Assembly (NCBI RefSeq): GCF_029626155.1
Contig: NZ_JARUBL010000001.1
Coordinates: 6,476,501 to 6,540,500, forward strand
Direction of reading: 5' to 3'
DNA: 64,000 nt
Origin: Solwaraspora sp. WMMD1047
GTDB taxonomy: Bacteria; Actinomycetota; Actinomycetes; Mycobacteriales; Micromonosporaceae
This document shows, piece after piece, positions 55,489-63,595 of the stretch. The notes beneath the pieces are model-generated. The model was not told the DNA's origin and made no database searches. It worked only from the letters and a program-made list of their open reading frames with translations. Every line of letters starts with the position of its first letter. Position 1 is the stretch's first letter. The position numbers were made by a program, and so were the translations under genes.

Positions 55489-56109
55489 ATGGCAACAGAG
55501 GAACGGTCACTGATGGCCGAGACGGGACGTTTTCCGAGAACGGCGCCGGTCCCGGCTGCCGTTGAGATCGACGCACCTACGATGCGACGTAGCGCGGGAG
55601 ACCGGATAACCGGTGGCCCGGTCTGGGGTGGTTTCGTCGTCGCGCTCGCCAGCTGGATCACGCTCGAGGTGCTGCTGGTCGCCCTGACCCTGACCGGGGT
55701 GACCGCCGGACCCGATCCTGCCCCTGACCAAAGCGCCTGGTGGTGGTCCCTGCTGGCCGCCGTTGTCGCCTTGTTCGTCGGGGGTCTAACGGCCGGTGCC
55801 GCGTCACGTTGGCAAGGTCCGCGCGACGGGTTGCTGCTGGGGGTGACGGTGTGGGCACTCACGATGGTGGCGCTGCTGGTGTTGTCCGCGGTGGGTGCCG
55901 GTATCGGCTTCGGCGCGTTCGGTCAACTGTTCGGCACCGGCCGTGTCGGGACCGGACAGGAGCTGCCTGCCGCCATCACCGATGCGGCGCAGGACGCCGC
56001 ACTGGTCGCGCTGCTCGTTCTCGGCCTGACAGTCGTGGCGGCTGCCGCCGGGGGTGCCGTCGGCGCCAAGATCTGGCCCAGGAACGCCGATCGGCAGTCT
56101 CGACCCTGA
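55489..56109 (+). CDS. Four-helix membrane protein, unknown function
   Basis: 206 residues. A polar N-terminus of about 45 residues is followed by four helices (WGGFVVALASWITLEVLLVA; WWWSLLAAVVALFVGGLTAG; LLLGVTVWALTMVALLVLSA; AALVALLVLGLTVVAAAAGG), with Gly-rich turns. The pattern is like YrzE/TIGR04086-type proteins, whose role is not known. ATG 55489 has GGAAG 5 bases upstream. It occupies the position after qcrA where qcrB would normally be. Confidence 0.65.
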   Translation: MATEERSLMAETGRFPRTAPVPAAVEIDAPTMRRSAGDRITGGPVWGGFVVALASWITLEVLLVALTLTGVTAGPDPAPDQSAWWWSLLAAVVALFVGGLTAGAASRWQGPRDGLLLGVTVWALTMVALLVLSAVGAGIGFGAFGQLFGTGRVGTGQELPAAITDAAQDAALVALLVLGLTVVAAAAGGAVGAKIWPRNADRQSRP

Positions 56110-56263
56110 CCTGGATCCATCTCATGGCGTACCAGCTGGTCGATCGCGACGGTCTGTTGGTGGCGCAGATCGTCCGTGTCGGCTCCGCCGCGCTGGCAAG
56201 CACAAAGGCACGCCGCACGTAACCGGCCCGGCTCCACCGTCACGCAGGAGGAGGAACGCGACG

Positions 56264-56742
56264 ATGAGGCAGACCAACCCACCGATGGCACCCAGCAACG
56301 AGGCCACCAGCGAACAACTCGACGTCGCCCGAAGTCAGGGCAACGTCTACCACCAGGCCATGCAGGCCATGGCTGAGGAGGAGGGAGCCCACACCGCCCA
56401 GGTCGACGACTACCTCGTCGGCTTCGTCCACGAAGAGGCCGAAGGCATGTACGCCCTCGACGGCGACAGCCTCGTCTGGCGCGAGGCCGACGACGACGCC
56501 AACGCCCACCTCGAGGTCGCCGTCGCCGACGCCGTCGACGGACGCTTCGTCCCCGGCCTCGACGTACACCTGGAACTCAGCCGCGACGGCACTCCGGTAT
56601 GCGCCACGACCCCGTGAACGGCCGTCGCTACGCCCGACCCGTCGAGGTCCACTTCGACAACATCAGGCTCACGAACGGCCGCAAGCTCAGCCCGGACGCC
56701 CACCCCCGCGGATCCGCAGCGCCTACCGCCGCAGGCGGGTAG
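56264..56742 (+). pseudogene. Broken Tp34/P19-type iron transport protein gene
   Basis: An ATG with a GGAGGAGGAA site opens 117 codons: LVGFVHEEAEGMYALDGDSL, VWREADDDANAHLEVAVADA, DGRFVPGLDVHLELSRDGTP, the first half of the Tp34/P19 Fe2+-binding family as I know it. Translation then leaves the family, but in the next frame from 56599 the DNA reads RHDPVNGRRYARPVEVHFDN, the family's C-terminal strand, up to TAG 56742. A middle part of roughly 40 codons and the reading frame were lost in a deletion near 56598. The truncated 117-residue product may still be made. Confidence 0.6.
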
Positions 56743-56948
56743 CCGGTCGACCGGGAGTGGGAGGACTGGGTAGATTTCCGTGTTTGCCCTGGGTGTGGTC
56801 CGTTGGACACCCACCCGCAGTTGTAGGGCGGGCGCGCTGAGCAGCCTGCCCGCGTCCGGCTGCCGTGGCCCCCTTTGTCGAGGTGGCGCAGGCGGTCTGG
56901 TGGGGCGCTCAGGTTTTCGGGGGGTGATTCAAAATCACATAGGTAAAC

Positions 56949-56988
56949 TTAAGGCCCCGACCAACGTTTCTCCTGGTCAGAGCCTTAA
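56949..56988 (-). terminator. tRNA-Ala terminator hairpin
   Basis: TTAAGGCTCTGACCA and TTGGTCGGGGCCTTAA pair over 15 bp with two G-T pairs, directly downstream of the tRNA gene on the minus strand, followed by GTTTACC. Classic position for a tRNA terminator. Confidence 0.75.
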
Positions 56989-56993
56989 TGGTG

Positions 56994-57067
56994 TGGAGCT
57001 GAGGGGATTTGAACCCCTGACCCCCTCGATGCGAACGAGGTGCGCTACCGGTCTGCGCCACAGCCCC
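56994..57067 (-). tRNA. tRNA-Ala (anticodon CGC)
   Basis: 74 nt. The acceptor GGGGCTG pairs with CAGCTCC (one G-T), the D-arm contains GGTAGCGC, the anticodon stem CCTCG/CGAGG encloses loop TTCGCAT with anticodon CGC (reads GCG), and the T-arm is AGGGG-TTCAAAT-CCCCT. CCA is not encoded. Discriminator base A. No integrase gene or duplicated 3' end was noticed nearby. Confidence 0.95.
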
Positions 57068-57156
57068 CCGGCCCGCCGACCGGGAAAACCCGGCGGGCCG
57101 AGGACAAGGCTAACAGTTCCCCCGACCCGCCGTGAAACTGCCCCAGCGCCCTACGG

Positions 57157-57975
57157 TCACGCGGAGTGCGAGCCTCGGCCGGCCTCGTAGGCGCGGCCGC
57201 GCAACCCGCCCGACCGCCGGTAGGAGACCGACCCGGGCCGGCCACCACCGGCCGCCGCCGGCAGCTCGGCCGGCAGGTCAAGACCCATCGCGGTACGCCG
57301 GACCGCCTCCCGCTGGGCCGCCAGCCGCCGCTGCGCCTCCCGGCGGGCCGCCGCCCGGCGCGCCTGCTCCCGGCGTACCTCGGCCTGCCGGGCGGCCAGC
57401 CAGGCCGCCTCCCGGGCCCGCGCCCGACGGCGGCGGCGCTCGGCCACCGCCCGGTTGCGCAGGTGCACCACGTACGCGCCCAGCAGGGCGGCGGTGACCG
57501 CGAAGCTGATCCAGAAACCGGGGCTGACCAGCACCACACCCACCAGTTCGACCAGGTTGAGCAGGATCAGCGCGGCGAAGACCCGGCGGCGGCGGTAGAC
57601 CGCCGGGGTGTGCCGCCGGTCGGGGCGACGCGGCCTCGGCCCGGACCGGGGTACCGACCGTAGCCGGCCGCTGCGCCGACCGCCGCCGTTGTCGGCCGGC
57701 GGCGCGGACACCTGACCCGCCGGTGGGCCGGAGGCCTGCCCCTGCGGCGGTACGCCGGCCCGGAGCGTGACCACCAGCACCCGGGACGGGTTGACCGGCC
57801 GGCGGCCCGGGACAGTACGACGCCGCCGGCGGCGCTCGATCACCCGCGCCGTCGACTGCGCCCGCTCCGCCACCAGCCGCTCGGTGGCGTCGTACCGGCG
57901 CACCAGCGCCGGCGCGAGAGCGAGCAGACCAGCGGCGGCGAGGACGGCGAGGAGCACCGACGCCGGCACCCTCAC
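57157..57975 (-). CDS. glpR: GlpR: membrane receptor for the gephyrin-like protein Glp
   Basis: 272 residues. An N-terminal helix (about 5-22) and a helix pair at about 150-195 (RRVFAALILLNLVELVGVVL, WISFAVTAALLGAYVVHL) enclose a basic, Pro/Gly-rich cytoplasmic stretch. After the pair comes a long Arg/Glu/Ala helix (RNRAVAERRRRRARAREAAW) that is probably coiled coil. This is the actinobacterial GlpR that recruits Glp to the membrane and FtsZ ring. glp itself is two genes upstream in the same direction. GTG 57975 chosen; GTGs at 57969 and 57987 are alternatives. Unrelated to the glycerol repressor of the same name. Confidence 0.75.
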   Translation of the reverse strand: MRVPASVLLAVLAAAGLLALAPALVRRYDATERLVAERAQSTARVIERRRRRRTVPGRRPVNPSRVLVVTLRAGVPPQGQASGPPAGQVSAPPADNGGGRRSGRLRSVPRSGPRPRRPDRRHTPAVYRRRRVFAALILLNLVELVGVVLVSPGFWISFAVTAALLGAYVVHLRNRAVAERRRRRARAREAAWLAARQAEVRREQARRAAARREAQRRLAAQREAVRRTAMGLDLPAELPAAAGGGRPGSVSYRRSGGLRGRAYEAGRGSHSA

Positions 57976-58142
57976 CCCTCCCGTCACCCTTGTCGGGCAA
58001 CCCCGGCGGGCGCGAGAACTGTCGCGCCGTGGCCCTCGATCGGCAGGATCGACAGGGCCGGTCCGGGGTTGCCGCACGTCCCAGTTACTTCAGGTTACGG
58101 GGCTCCCACCAGGATATTCGTACGCCGCGCCGGGCACCCGGC

Positions 58143-58781
58143 TCAGGAGGCGGCGGCGCGCAGCCGGTGCCAGCGGGCCAGCAGACCACCCTCGGCGGCC
58201 ACTTCTTCGCTGGTCATGGCGTACCCGATGTGGTCTCGCCAGGCGCCGTCGATGTGCATGTAGCGCGGGTGGTACGCCTCCTCGCGGAAGCCGAGCTTCT
58301 CGACCACCCGACGGGAGGGGGCGTTCTCCGGCCGGATGTTGACCTCGATCCGGTGCAGGCCGCCGGGGCCGAAGGCGTGGTCGACGGCGAGCGCCATCGC
58401 GGTCGGGATCACCCCCCGCCCGGCCGCCCGGGCGTCCACCCAGTAACCGGCGTACGCCGAGCAGAACGCGCGCCGCACGATGTTGCCCAGGTTGAGGTGG
58501 CCGACCAGCCGTTCCCGGCCGTTCTCCCGCAGGCAGACCGCGAACGGCATGCCCTCGCCCCGGCGGGCGGAGCGCCGCTGGTCGCGGTGCACGTAGCGGA
58601 ACGCGGACGGGGAGTTCAGCTCGTCCCAGCGGCCGGGTGGGGAGGACTCCCAGGGTGCCAGCCAGCGCTGGTTGGCGCGGCGCACCTCGGACCAGGCGGC
58701 GGCGTCGGAGCGCCGGTACGGGCGGAGCACGACCGGGCCGTCCCGCAGCACCACGGGCCAGCCGGGCGCGGAGAGGTTCAT
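58143..58781 (-). CDS. RimJ/RimL-type GNAT N-acetyltransferase
   Basis: 212 residues. GNAT fold: VLRPYRRSDAAAWSEVR at the start, beta strand AGYWVDARAAGRGVIPTAMA with the acetyl-CoA pyrophosphate loop (R-x-x-G-x-G/A), and EVNIRPENAPSRRVVEKLGF typical of RimJ/RimL ribosomal-protein acetyltransferases. It overlaps glp by ATGA. Substrate unknown; a conserved neighbour of glp in related actinomycetes. Confidence 0.88.
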   Translation of the reverse strand: MNLSAPGWPVVLRDGPVVLRPYRRSDAAAWSEVRRANQRWLAPWESSPPGRWDELNSPSAFRYVHRDQRRSARRGEGMPFAVCLRENGRERLVGHLNLGNIVRRAFCSAYAGYWVDARAAGRGVIPTAMALAVDHAFGPGGLHRIEVNIRPENAPSRRVVEKLGFREEAYHPRYMHIDGAWRDHIGYAMTSEEVAAEGGLLARWHRLRAAAS

Positions 58782-60109
58782 CGGCGCCGGTCCAGCAGCA
58801 GCACGTCCACGGTGGAGCCGGCCGCCGCGGTGGTCACCCGCTCGCCGAGAACCAGCAGACCGTTCGCCTCGGCCAGCCCGGAGAGGGTGTACGGCCCACC
58901 GAGCAGCGGTTGCACGGTGTAGCCGCCGCCGCGCCGCTCGGCGACGTGGGCGGGGCGGAACTCGCGCAGCCCGGCCGGGGACGACAGCGTTTCCAGCAGG
59001 TGGGCGCGCACGCTCGGCCGGAACACCGGTTCGGCGCCGGCGAGCAGTTGGATGGCGGGCCGGGCCAGCACCTCGAAGCCGATCAGCGCGGCGCCCGGGT
59101 CGCCGGGCAGGCAGACCACCGGCACCTCCTCGGCGCCGACCGTGCCGAAGCCGAGGGCGGCGCCGGGGTAGAGCGCGACGTCGGTGAAGACGACCGGGCC
59201 GGGTCGCCCGCCGTCGCGGCGGGACATGATCCGCCGGACCATGTCGCCCGGCCCGGTGCCGGTGCCGCCGGTGGTGATGATCAGGTCGGCCCGCAGGGTC
59301 TGGTCCTCCAGCAGGCCGCGCAGCCCTTCGGGGTCGTCGTCGCAGATGCCGACCCGGTAGGCGACCGCGCCGACCTCGGCGGCGGCCGCGGTGAGGGCGT
59401 GCGAGTTGGCGTCGACGACCTGGCCGGGCTGGCTGCCCCGGCCGACGTCGACAAGTTCGTCACCGGTGGCCACGATCACCACCCGGGGGCTCGGCCGGAC
59501 CACCACGTGGCCGATGCCGGTGGCGGCGAGGACGGCGACCAGGGCCGGCGAGATGTAGCTGCCGGACCGGGCCAGCAGGGTGCCGGCGGCGATCTCCTCG
59601 CCGGCCCGGCGCAGGCCGTACCCCCGCTTGGGGGTGCGGAAGATCTCCACCGCGGCCATGCCCTGGTCGGTCCATTCGACCGGGACGACGACGTCGGCGG
59701 CGAGCGGCAGCGGCGAGCCGGCGGCGACCGAGAAGCAGGATCCCGGCGTGAGGCGGACCGGCCGCCAGCTCGCCGCGCCGAGGTCGCCGACGACGTTGAG
59801 CCGGACCGGCCGGGGGTCGCCGAGCCGGGCCGGGCCGGGGCCGAGGCCACCCGCCGGCGGGAAGCCGCCGCCCCGGCCGGCTCCGGAGATGTCCTCCCAG
59901 CGGGCCGCGTACCCGTCGATGGCGGCCTGGTCGAACGCCGGGAAGGAGTGCGGCGCGGTGACGTTCTCGGCGAGCACGTTCCCGTACGCCTGGGTCAGGT
60001 CGAGGTCGAGCGGGGGCAGCGCGCGTAACCTGCGCAGTACGCTGCCCAGGTAGTCGGCGAGCGGCGTCAGCTCGTTGGCGGCCGCCTCGGCGTCGGCCGT
60101 GGCTGTCAC
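58778..60109 (-). CDS. glp: Gephyrin-like molybdotransferase Glp (MoeA-like)
   Basis: 443 residues in MoeA order: domain I/II with FPAFDQAAIDGYAA, VVVPVEWTD, the MoaB/MogA-like domain III (VVIVATGDELVDVG, ITTGGTGTGPGD, VVCLPGDPGAALIGFE), and a C-terminal beta domain IV. MoeA inserts molybdate into adenylated molybdopterin; the actinobacterial paralog Glp also binds FtsZ and GlpR and takes part in division. The presence of glpR nearby favours Glp. GTG start at 60109. Confidence 0.85.
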   Translation of the reverse strand: MTATADAEAAANELTPLADYLGSVLRRLRALPPLDLDLTQAYGNVLAENVTAPHSFPAFDQAAIDGYAARWEDISGAGRGGGFPPAGGLGPGPARLGDPRPVRLNVVGDLGAASWRPVRLTPGSCFSVAAGSPLPLAADVVVPVEWTDQGMAAVEIFRTPKRGYGLRRAGEEIAAGTLLARSGSYISPALVAVLAATGIGHVVVRPSPRVVIVATGDELVDVGRGSQPGQVVDANSHALTAAAAEVGAVAYRVGICDDDPEGLRGLLEDQTLRADLIITTGGTGTGPGDMVRRIMSRRDGGRPGPVVFTDVALYPGAALGFGTVGAEEVPVVCLPGDPGAALIGFEVLARPAIQLLAGAEPVFRPSVRAHLLETLSSPAGLREFRPAHVAERRGGGYTVQPLLGGPYTLSGLAEANGLLVLGERVTTAAAGSTVDVLLLDRRR

Positions 60110-60122
60110 ACTGTCACCCCGG

Positions 60123-61097
60123 TCATGTGCTGCGCCCGGCGAACGTGCCGACGAACTCCCCGAGCCACTGCCGGAACTCGGCGCCGAGGTCGTCGTTCTG
60201 GCAGGCCAGCTGCACCACCGCCTGCAGGTAGCCCAGCGGCATGCCGGTGTCGTAGCGGGTGCCGCGGTAGACGATGGCGTGCACCGGTGTCCCCTCCTTG
60301 AGCAGGGTGGCCATCGCGTCGGTGAGCTGGATCTCGCCGCCGCTGCCGGGGCCGGTCCGCCGGATCGCGTCGAAGATGTGGCCGGGCAGGATGTAGCGGC
60401 CGAGTACGGCCAGGTTGCTCGGGGCGTCGGCGGGGTCCGGCTTCTCCACCAGGCCGGTCACCTTCACCACCTCGCCGAGGTCGGTCAGTTCGGATTCGGC
60501 CTCGGTGACCGACGCGATGCCGTACCGCTTGGTCTCCTCCCAGGGCACCTCGCCGAAGGCGAGGACGATGCCGCCGGTGCGGGACTGCAGCTCCAGCATG
60601 GGGGGGAGCAGCGGGTCGGCAGGGTCGCCGAACTCGTCGCCGAGCAGCACCGCGAACGGCTCGTCACCGACGTGCGACTCGGCGTACGAGACGGCGTGGC
60701 CGAGGCCGAGCGGCTCGCCCTGCCGGCAGGTGTAGATCTCGGCCAGCTCGGCGGGGCGGCGGACGGCGGCGAGCCGCGCGGCGTCGCCCTTCTCCTCCAG
60801 GCGCTGCTCCAGGTAGGGCTGGCGGTCGAAGTGGTCGACCATCGACGTCTTGCCCCGGCCGGTGATCAGCAGTACGTCGCCGATGCCGGCCGCGGCGGCC
60901 TCCTCCACGATGTACTGCAGGACGGGCCGGTCGACCACCGGCAGCAGCTCCTTCGGCACCGCCTTGGTGGCGGGCAGGAACCGGGTGGCCAGACCGGCGG
61001 CGGGGATGACCGCCTTCACCGCTCGTCGCCCGGTCGGCGCTGGGGTCGTGGGGGTCGAGGAGGAGTTCGTCGCTGAGGTCGCTGCATGCTCCGGCAT
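60123..61097 (-). CDS. galU: UTP-glucose-1-phosphate uridylyltransferase
   Basis: 324 residues. Nucleotide-binding signature KAVIPAAGLATRFLPATKAV, then KELLPVVDRPVLQYIVEEA, VLLGDEFGDP (metal Asp region), GLVEKPDP and GRYILPGHIFDAI, the GalU pattern throughout. Makes UDP-glucose for cell-wall polysaccharides and glycolipids. An N-terminal extension of about 25 residues is Thr/Ser/Pro-rich. It lies 13 bases upstream of glp. Confidence 0.95.
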   Translation of the reverse strand: MPEHAATSATNSSSTPTTPAPTGRRAVKAVIPAAGLATRFLPATKAVPKELLPVVDRPVLQYIVEEAAAAGIGDVLLITGRGKTSMVDHFDRQPYLEQRLEEKGDAARLAAVRRPAELAEIYTCRQGEPLGLGHAVSYAESHVGDEPFAVLLGDEFGDPADPLLPPMLELQSRTGGIVLAFGEVPWEETKRYGIASVTEAESELTDLGEVVKVTGLVEKPDPADAPSNLAVLGRYILPGHIFDAIRRTGPGSGGEIQLTDAMATLLKEGTPVHAIVYRGTRYDTGMPLGYLQAVVQLACQNDDLGAEFRQWLGEFVGTFAGRST

Positions 61098-61106
61098 GTC
61101 GCGAGA

Positions 61107-63512
61107 CTATCGGCCACGGGTCTGTAGCGGCGGGTGTGCCCCGGAAGACGCGCCGCCGGGGCGACCCACCTCACCGTCCGTCGCGTCGGCCGGCCGGGGC
61201 GCCCGGCCGGCCCGGGGCAGGTCGTCGGCCGGCGGCACGGCGCCGCCGGCCACCGCCAGCTCCGCGACCGGCGGCCCGATCCTGGGTACGGCGATCCGGT
61301 AGGTGTCGCGGCCGGCGGACTTGGCGGCGTAGAGCGCCTGGTCGGCCGCTTCGAGCAGGTGCGGTCCGGTGAACGCGTGGTCCGGATAGACGGCGATGCC
61401 GATCGACACGGTCACCGAGATCCGCCGGCGTTCGCCGGCCGGGCCGACCTCGGCGTCGACGGTTATCGGGGTGTCCCGGATGGTGGCGCCGAGCCGCTCG
61501 GCGACGGTGGCCGCCCCCGGGGCGTCGGTCTCGGGCAGCAGCACCACGAACTCCTCCCCGCCGCGGCGGAAGGCGAGGTCCACCTCGCGTACCAGGTTGC
61601 GGATCCGGCGGGCGAACTCGGCCAGCACCGCGTCCCCGGCGGCGTGGCCGTAGGAGTCGTTCACCCCTTTGAACCGGTCGAGGTCCAGCGCGAGCACGCT
61701 GAGCATCCGGCCGAACCGGCTGGCCCGTTCGACCTCCCGGCGGACCGACTCGGTCAGGTACCGGTAGTTCCACAGCCCGGTGAGCGGGTCGGTGAGGGAG
61801 AGCCGCTGCGCCTCCTCGTGGATCCGGACGTTCTCCACCGCCACCGAGGCGTGCCGGGCGAAGGTGCGCAGGGTGGCCAGGTCGGCGTCGTCGAACTCGT
61901 CGCCGCCGTGCCGGTCGTAGAGGGCCAGCACCCCGATGGCGTCCGGCCGACCGGCAACCGTCGCCGGCAGCGGCAGGCCCGGCTGGTGGGGTTGCCCGGC
62001 GGCGGTGAACGGCACGGCGACGTAGGTGTGGCACCGGGGTTCGTGTTCGGCCAGCGCCGGCCCGTCCCGGTCCACCCGGCCGCGGCGCGGCTCGCCGGTG
62101 GCCGCCACCGCGCCGAGCAGCCCGGCGCCGAACCGGATCGGGCCGTCGTCGGCGCCGGCCGTCGGGCTGAGTCCTTCGGCGCAGCGGCAGACCAGGGTGC
62201 CGGTGGCCGGGTCGAAGAGCAGGACGAGGCCGGCGCGGGCGCCGGTGGCGGTGACGGCGGTCCGCAGGATCACCCGCAGGATCCGCGGCAGGTCGTGGGT
62301 GCTGGCCAGGGTGTCGCCGAGGATCGCCAGGTGGCCGCGGAGCTGGTCCCGGCTGACGGTGAGGGCCTGGGCGTAGGTCTGGGTCTCGCGGGTGATCCGG
62401 TTGAAGGTGCTGGCGAGCCGGCCGACCTCGTCGGGCGCCCGGACCGGGAGCCGGGCGGTCAGGTCGCCGCCGGCCATCCGGGCCGCCGCCCGGGCCAGCT
62501 CGACCAGCGGGCGGGTGGTCGAGCGGGCCAGCCGGCGGGCGGCCAGCAGCGCGAGGACGCCGGCCACTCCGACCGCCCCCGCCAGCAGGGCGTGCAGGGT
62601 CCGCGACGGTTCGCGGGCCACCGACAGGATCAGCGGTAGGGGCTGGCCCGGGGCGGGGCCGATCCGTTTGACGTACCGGCCGCCGCGGGTTTCGACGATT
62701 CCGTCGCCGGTGATCCGCTCGGCGGCGGCGAACACCGATTCCCGGGTGCCGCTGGGTTCGGTGCTCGGACCGCCGTCGGCGTCCGGGTCGACCGCCGGCG
62801 GGCCGCCGTCGATCGATTCCCTGGTGGCCGACCCCCCGGGCGCCGACCCCTCGGCCACCGATCCGTCGGCGGCCGATCCGTCGGTGGCCGGTCCCTCGGC
62901 GGCCGGTCCCTCGGCGGCCGATCCGTCGGTGACCGGTCCGGCAGTGGCCTCCGGCCCGCCGGTCGGACTGGCCGGACCCGCCGGGCCGGTGGCGGCCGGC
63001 TTGGCCGGCAGCAGGGTGACGGCGGTACCGGTGGCGGCGGCGAGCCGGGTGACGAAGGCGGTGTCCAGCACCTGGGCGGCGTGCACGCTGCCGCTCGGGG
63101 TTCCGGCGGTGTCCCGGAGCTCGACCCGGGCGGCGATCGCCCGCGGCGCCACCGCGGTCGACCGGTCGCCGCCGCAGTCGGCCCACGGTCCGGCCGGCGG
63201 GTCGGGCGTGATCAACACCGGCGTGCCGTTCGCAGCGGTCACCAGGACCGCGCTGGCCAGGCCCTGGGTGACGAACTCGGTGGCGAGCCCGGACCGGTCG
63301 GTGGCCACGGCGACCGCGGCGGCGGCGGAGTAGAGCTGTTGGCACAGCGCGGTGATCGTGTTGCGTACCGTGGTTGCGGCGAGGCTCAGCCGGTCCTCGG
63401 ACCGCTGGTGACCGACGGTGGCCGCCGTGACGCCGACGAAGCCGGCGCCGAGTAGCACCGGGCCGAGCACCACGGCGAGAAAGGCGCTTGTCAACCTTCC
63501 GCGCAGCGTCAC
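61107..63512 (-). CDS. Diguanylate cyclase with sensor, HAMP and GAF domains
   Basis: 801 residues from GTG 63512, preceded by GGAGGGAAGA. A helix (about 7-30), an extracellular sensor of about 270 residues containing a pentapeptide-repeat insert, a second helix (about 305-325), a HAMP linker, a GAF domain (about 395-560), and a GGDEF domain with active site RRGGEEFVVLL and N-terminal LTDPLTGLWNYRYL. GGEEF is a catalytic variant, so it should make c-di-GMP. The allosteric I-site RxxD is not obvious. Divergent from the folate gene across about 83 bases. Confidence 0.9.
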   Translation of the reverse strand: MTLRGRLTSAFLAVVLGPVLLGAGFVGVTAATVGHQRSEDRLSLAATTVRNTITALCQQLYSAAAAVAVATDRSGLATEFVTQGLASAVLVTAANGTPVLITPDPPAGPWADCGGDRSTAVAPRAIAARVELRDTAGTPSGSVHAAQVLDTAFVTRLAAATGTAVTLLPAKPAATGPAGPASPTGGPEATAGPVTDGSAAEGPAAEGPATDGSAADGSVAEGSAPGGSATRESIDGGPPAVDPDADGGPSTEPSGTRESVFAAAERITGDGIVETRGGRYVKRIGPAPGQPLPLILSVAREPSRTLHALLAGAVGVAGVLALLAARRLARSTTRPLVELARAAARMAGGDLTARLPVRAPDEVGRLASTFNRITRETQTYAQALTVSRDQLRGHLAILGDTLASTHDLPRILRVILRTAVTATGARAGLVLLFDPATGTLVCRCAEGLSPTAGADDGPIRFGAGLLGAVAATGEPRRGRVDRDGPALAEHEPRCHTYVAVPFTAAGQPHQPGLPLPATVAGRPDAIGVLALYDRHGGDEFDDADLATLRTFARHASVAVENVRIHEEAQRLSLTDPLTGLWNYRYLTESVRREVERASRFGRMLSVLALDLDRFKGVNDSYGHAAGDAVLAEFARRIRNLVREVDLAFRRGGEEFVVLLPETDAPGAATVAERLGATIRDTPITVDAEVGPAGERRRISVTVSIGIAVYPDHAFTGPHLLEAADQALYAAKSAGRDTYRIAVPRIGPPVAELAVAGGAVPPADDLPRAGRAPRPADATDGEVGRPGGASSGAHPPLQTRGR
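62842..62940. repeat. 15-bp coding tandem repeat in the GGDEF protein sensor
   Basis: About 6.6 units of 15 bp resembling GATCCGTCGGCGGCC on the plus strand, read on the minus strand as the pentapeptide (D/E)-G-(S/P)-(A/V)-(A/T). Units are alike at the DNA level, so copy number could vary. It lies in the extracellular sensor domain. Confidence 0.8.
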
Positions 63513-63595
63513 TCTTCCCTCCGGAAGCTCCGCACCCGATGCTGCGATGCTGCGACAAACCACTTACTTAACGCGGGTCACGGCAGGAGTGTTAC

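Noticed and set aside
56124-56222. Short frame MAYQLVDRDGLLVAQ between the four-helix protein and the broken iron-protein gene
   Set aside because: 32 codons, no ribosome site, no family; too little to call a gene.
56994-57067. tRNA-Ala as the attachment site of an integrated element covering the accessory region
   Set aside because: No integrase, excisionase or replication gene nearby, and I found no duplicated 3' end of the tRNA.
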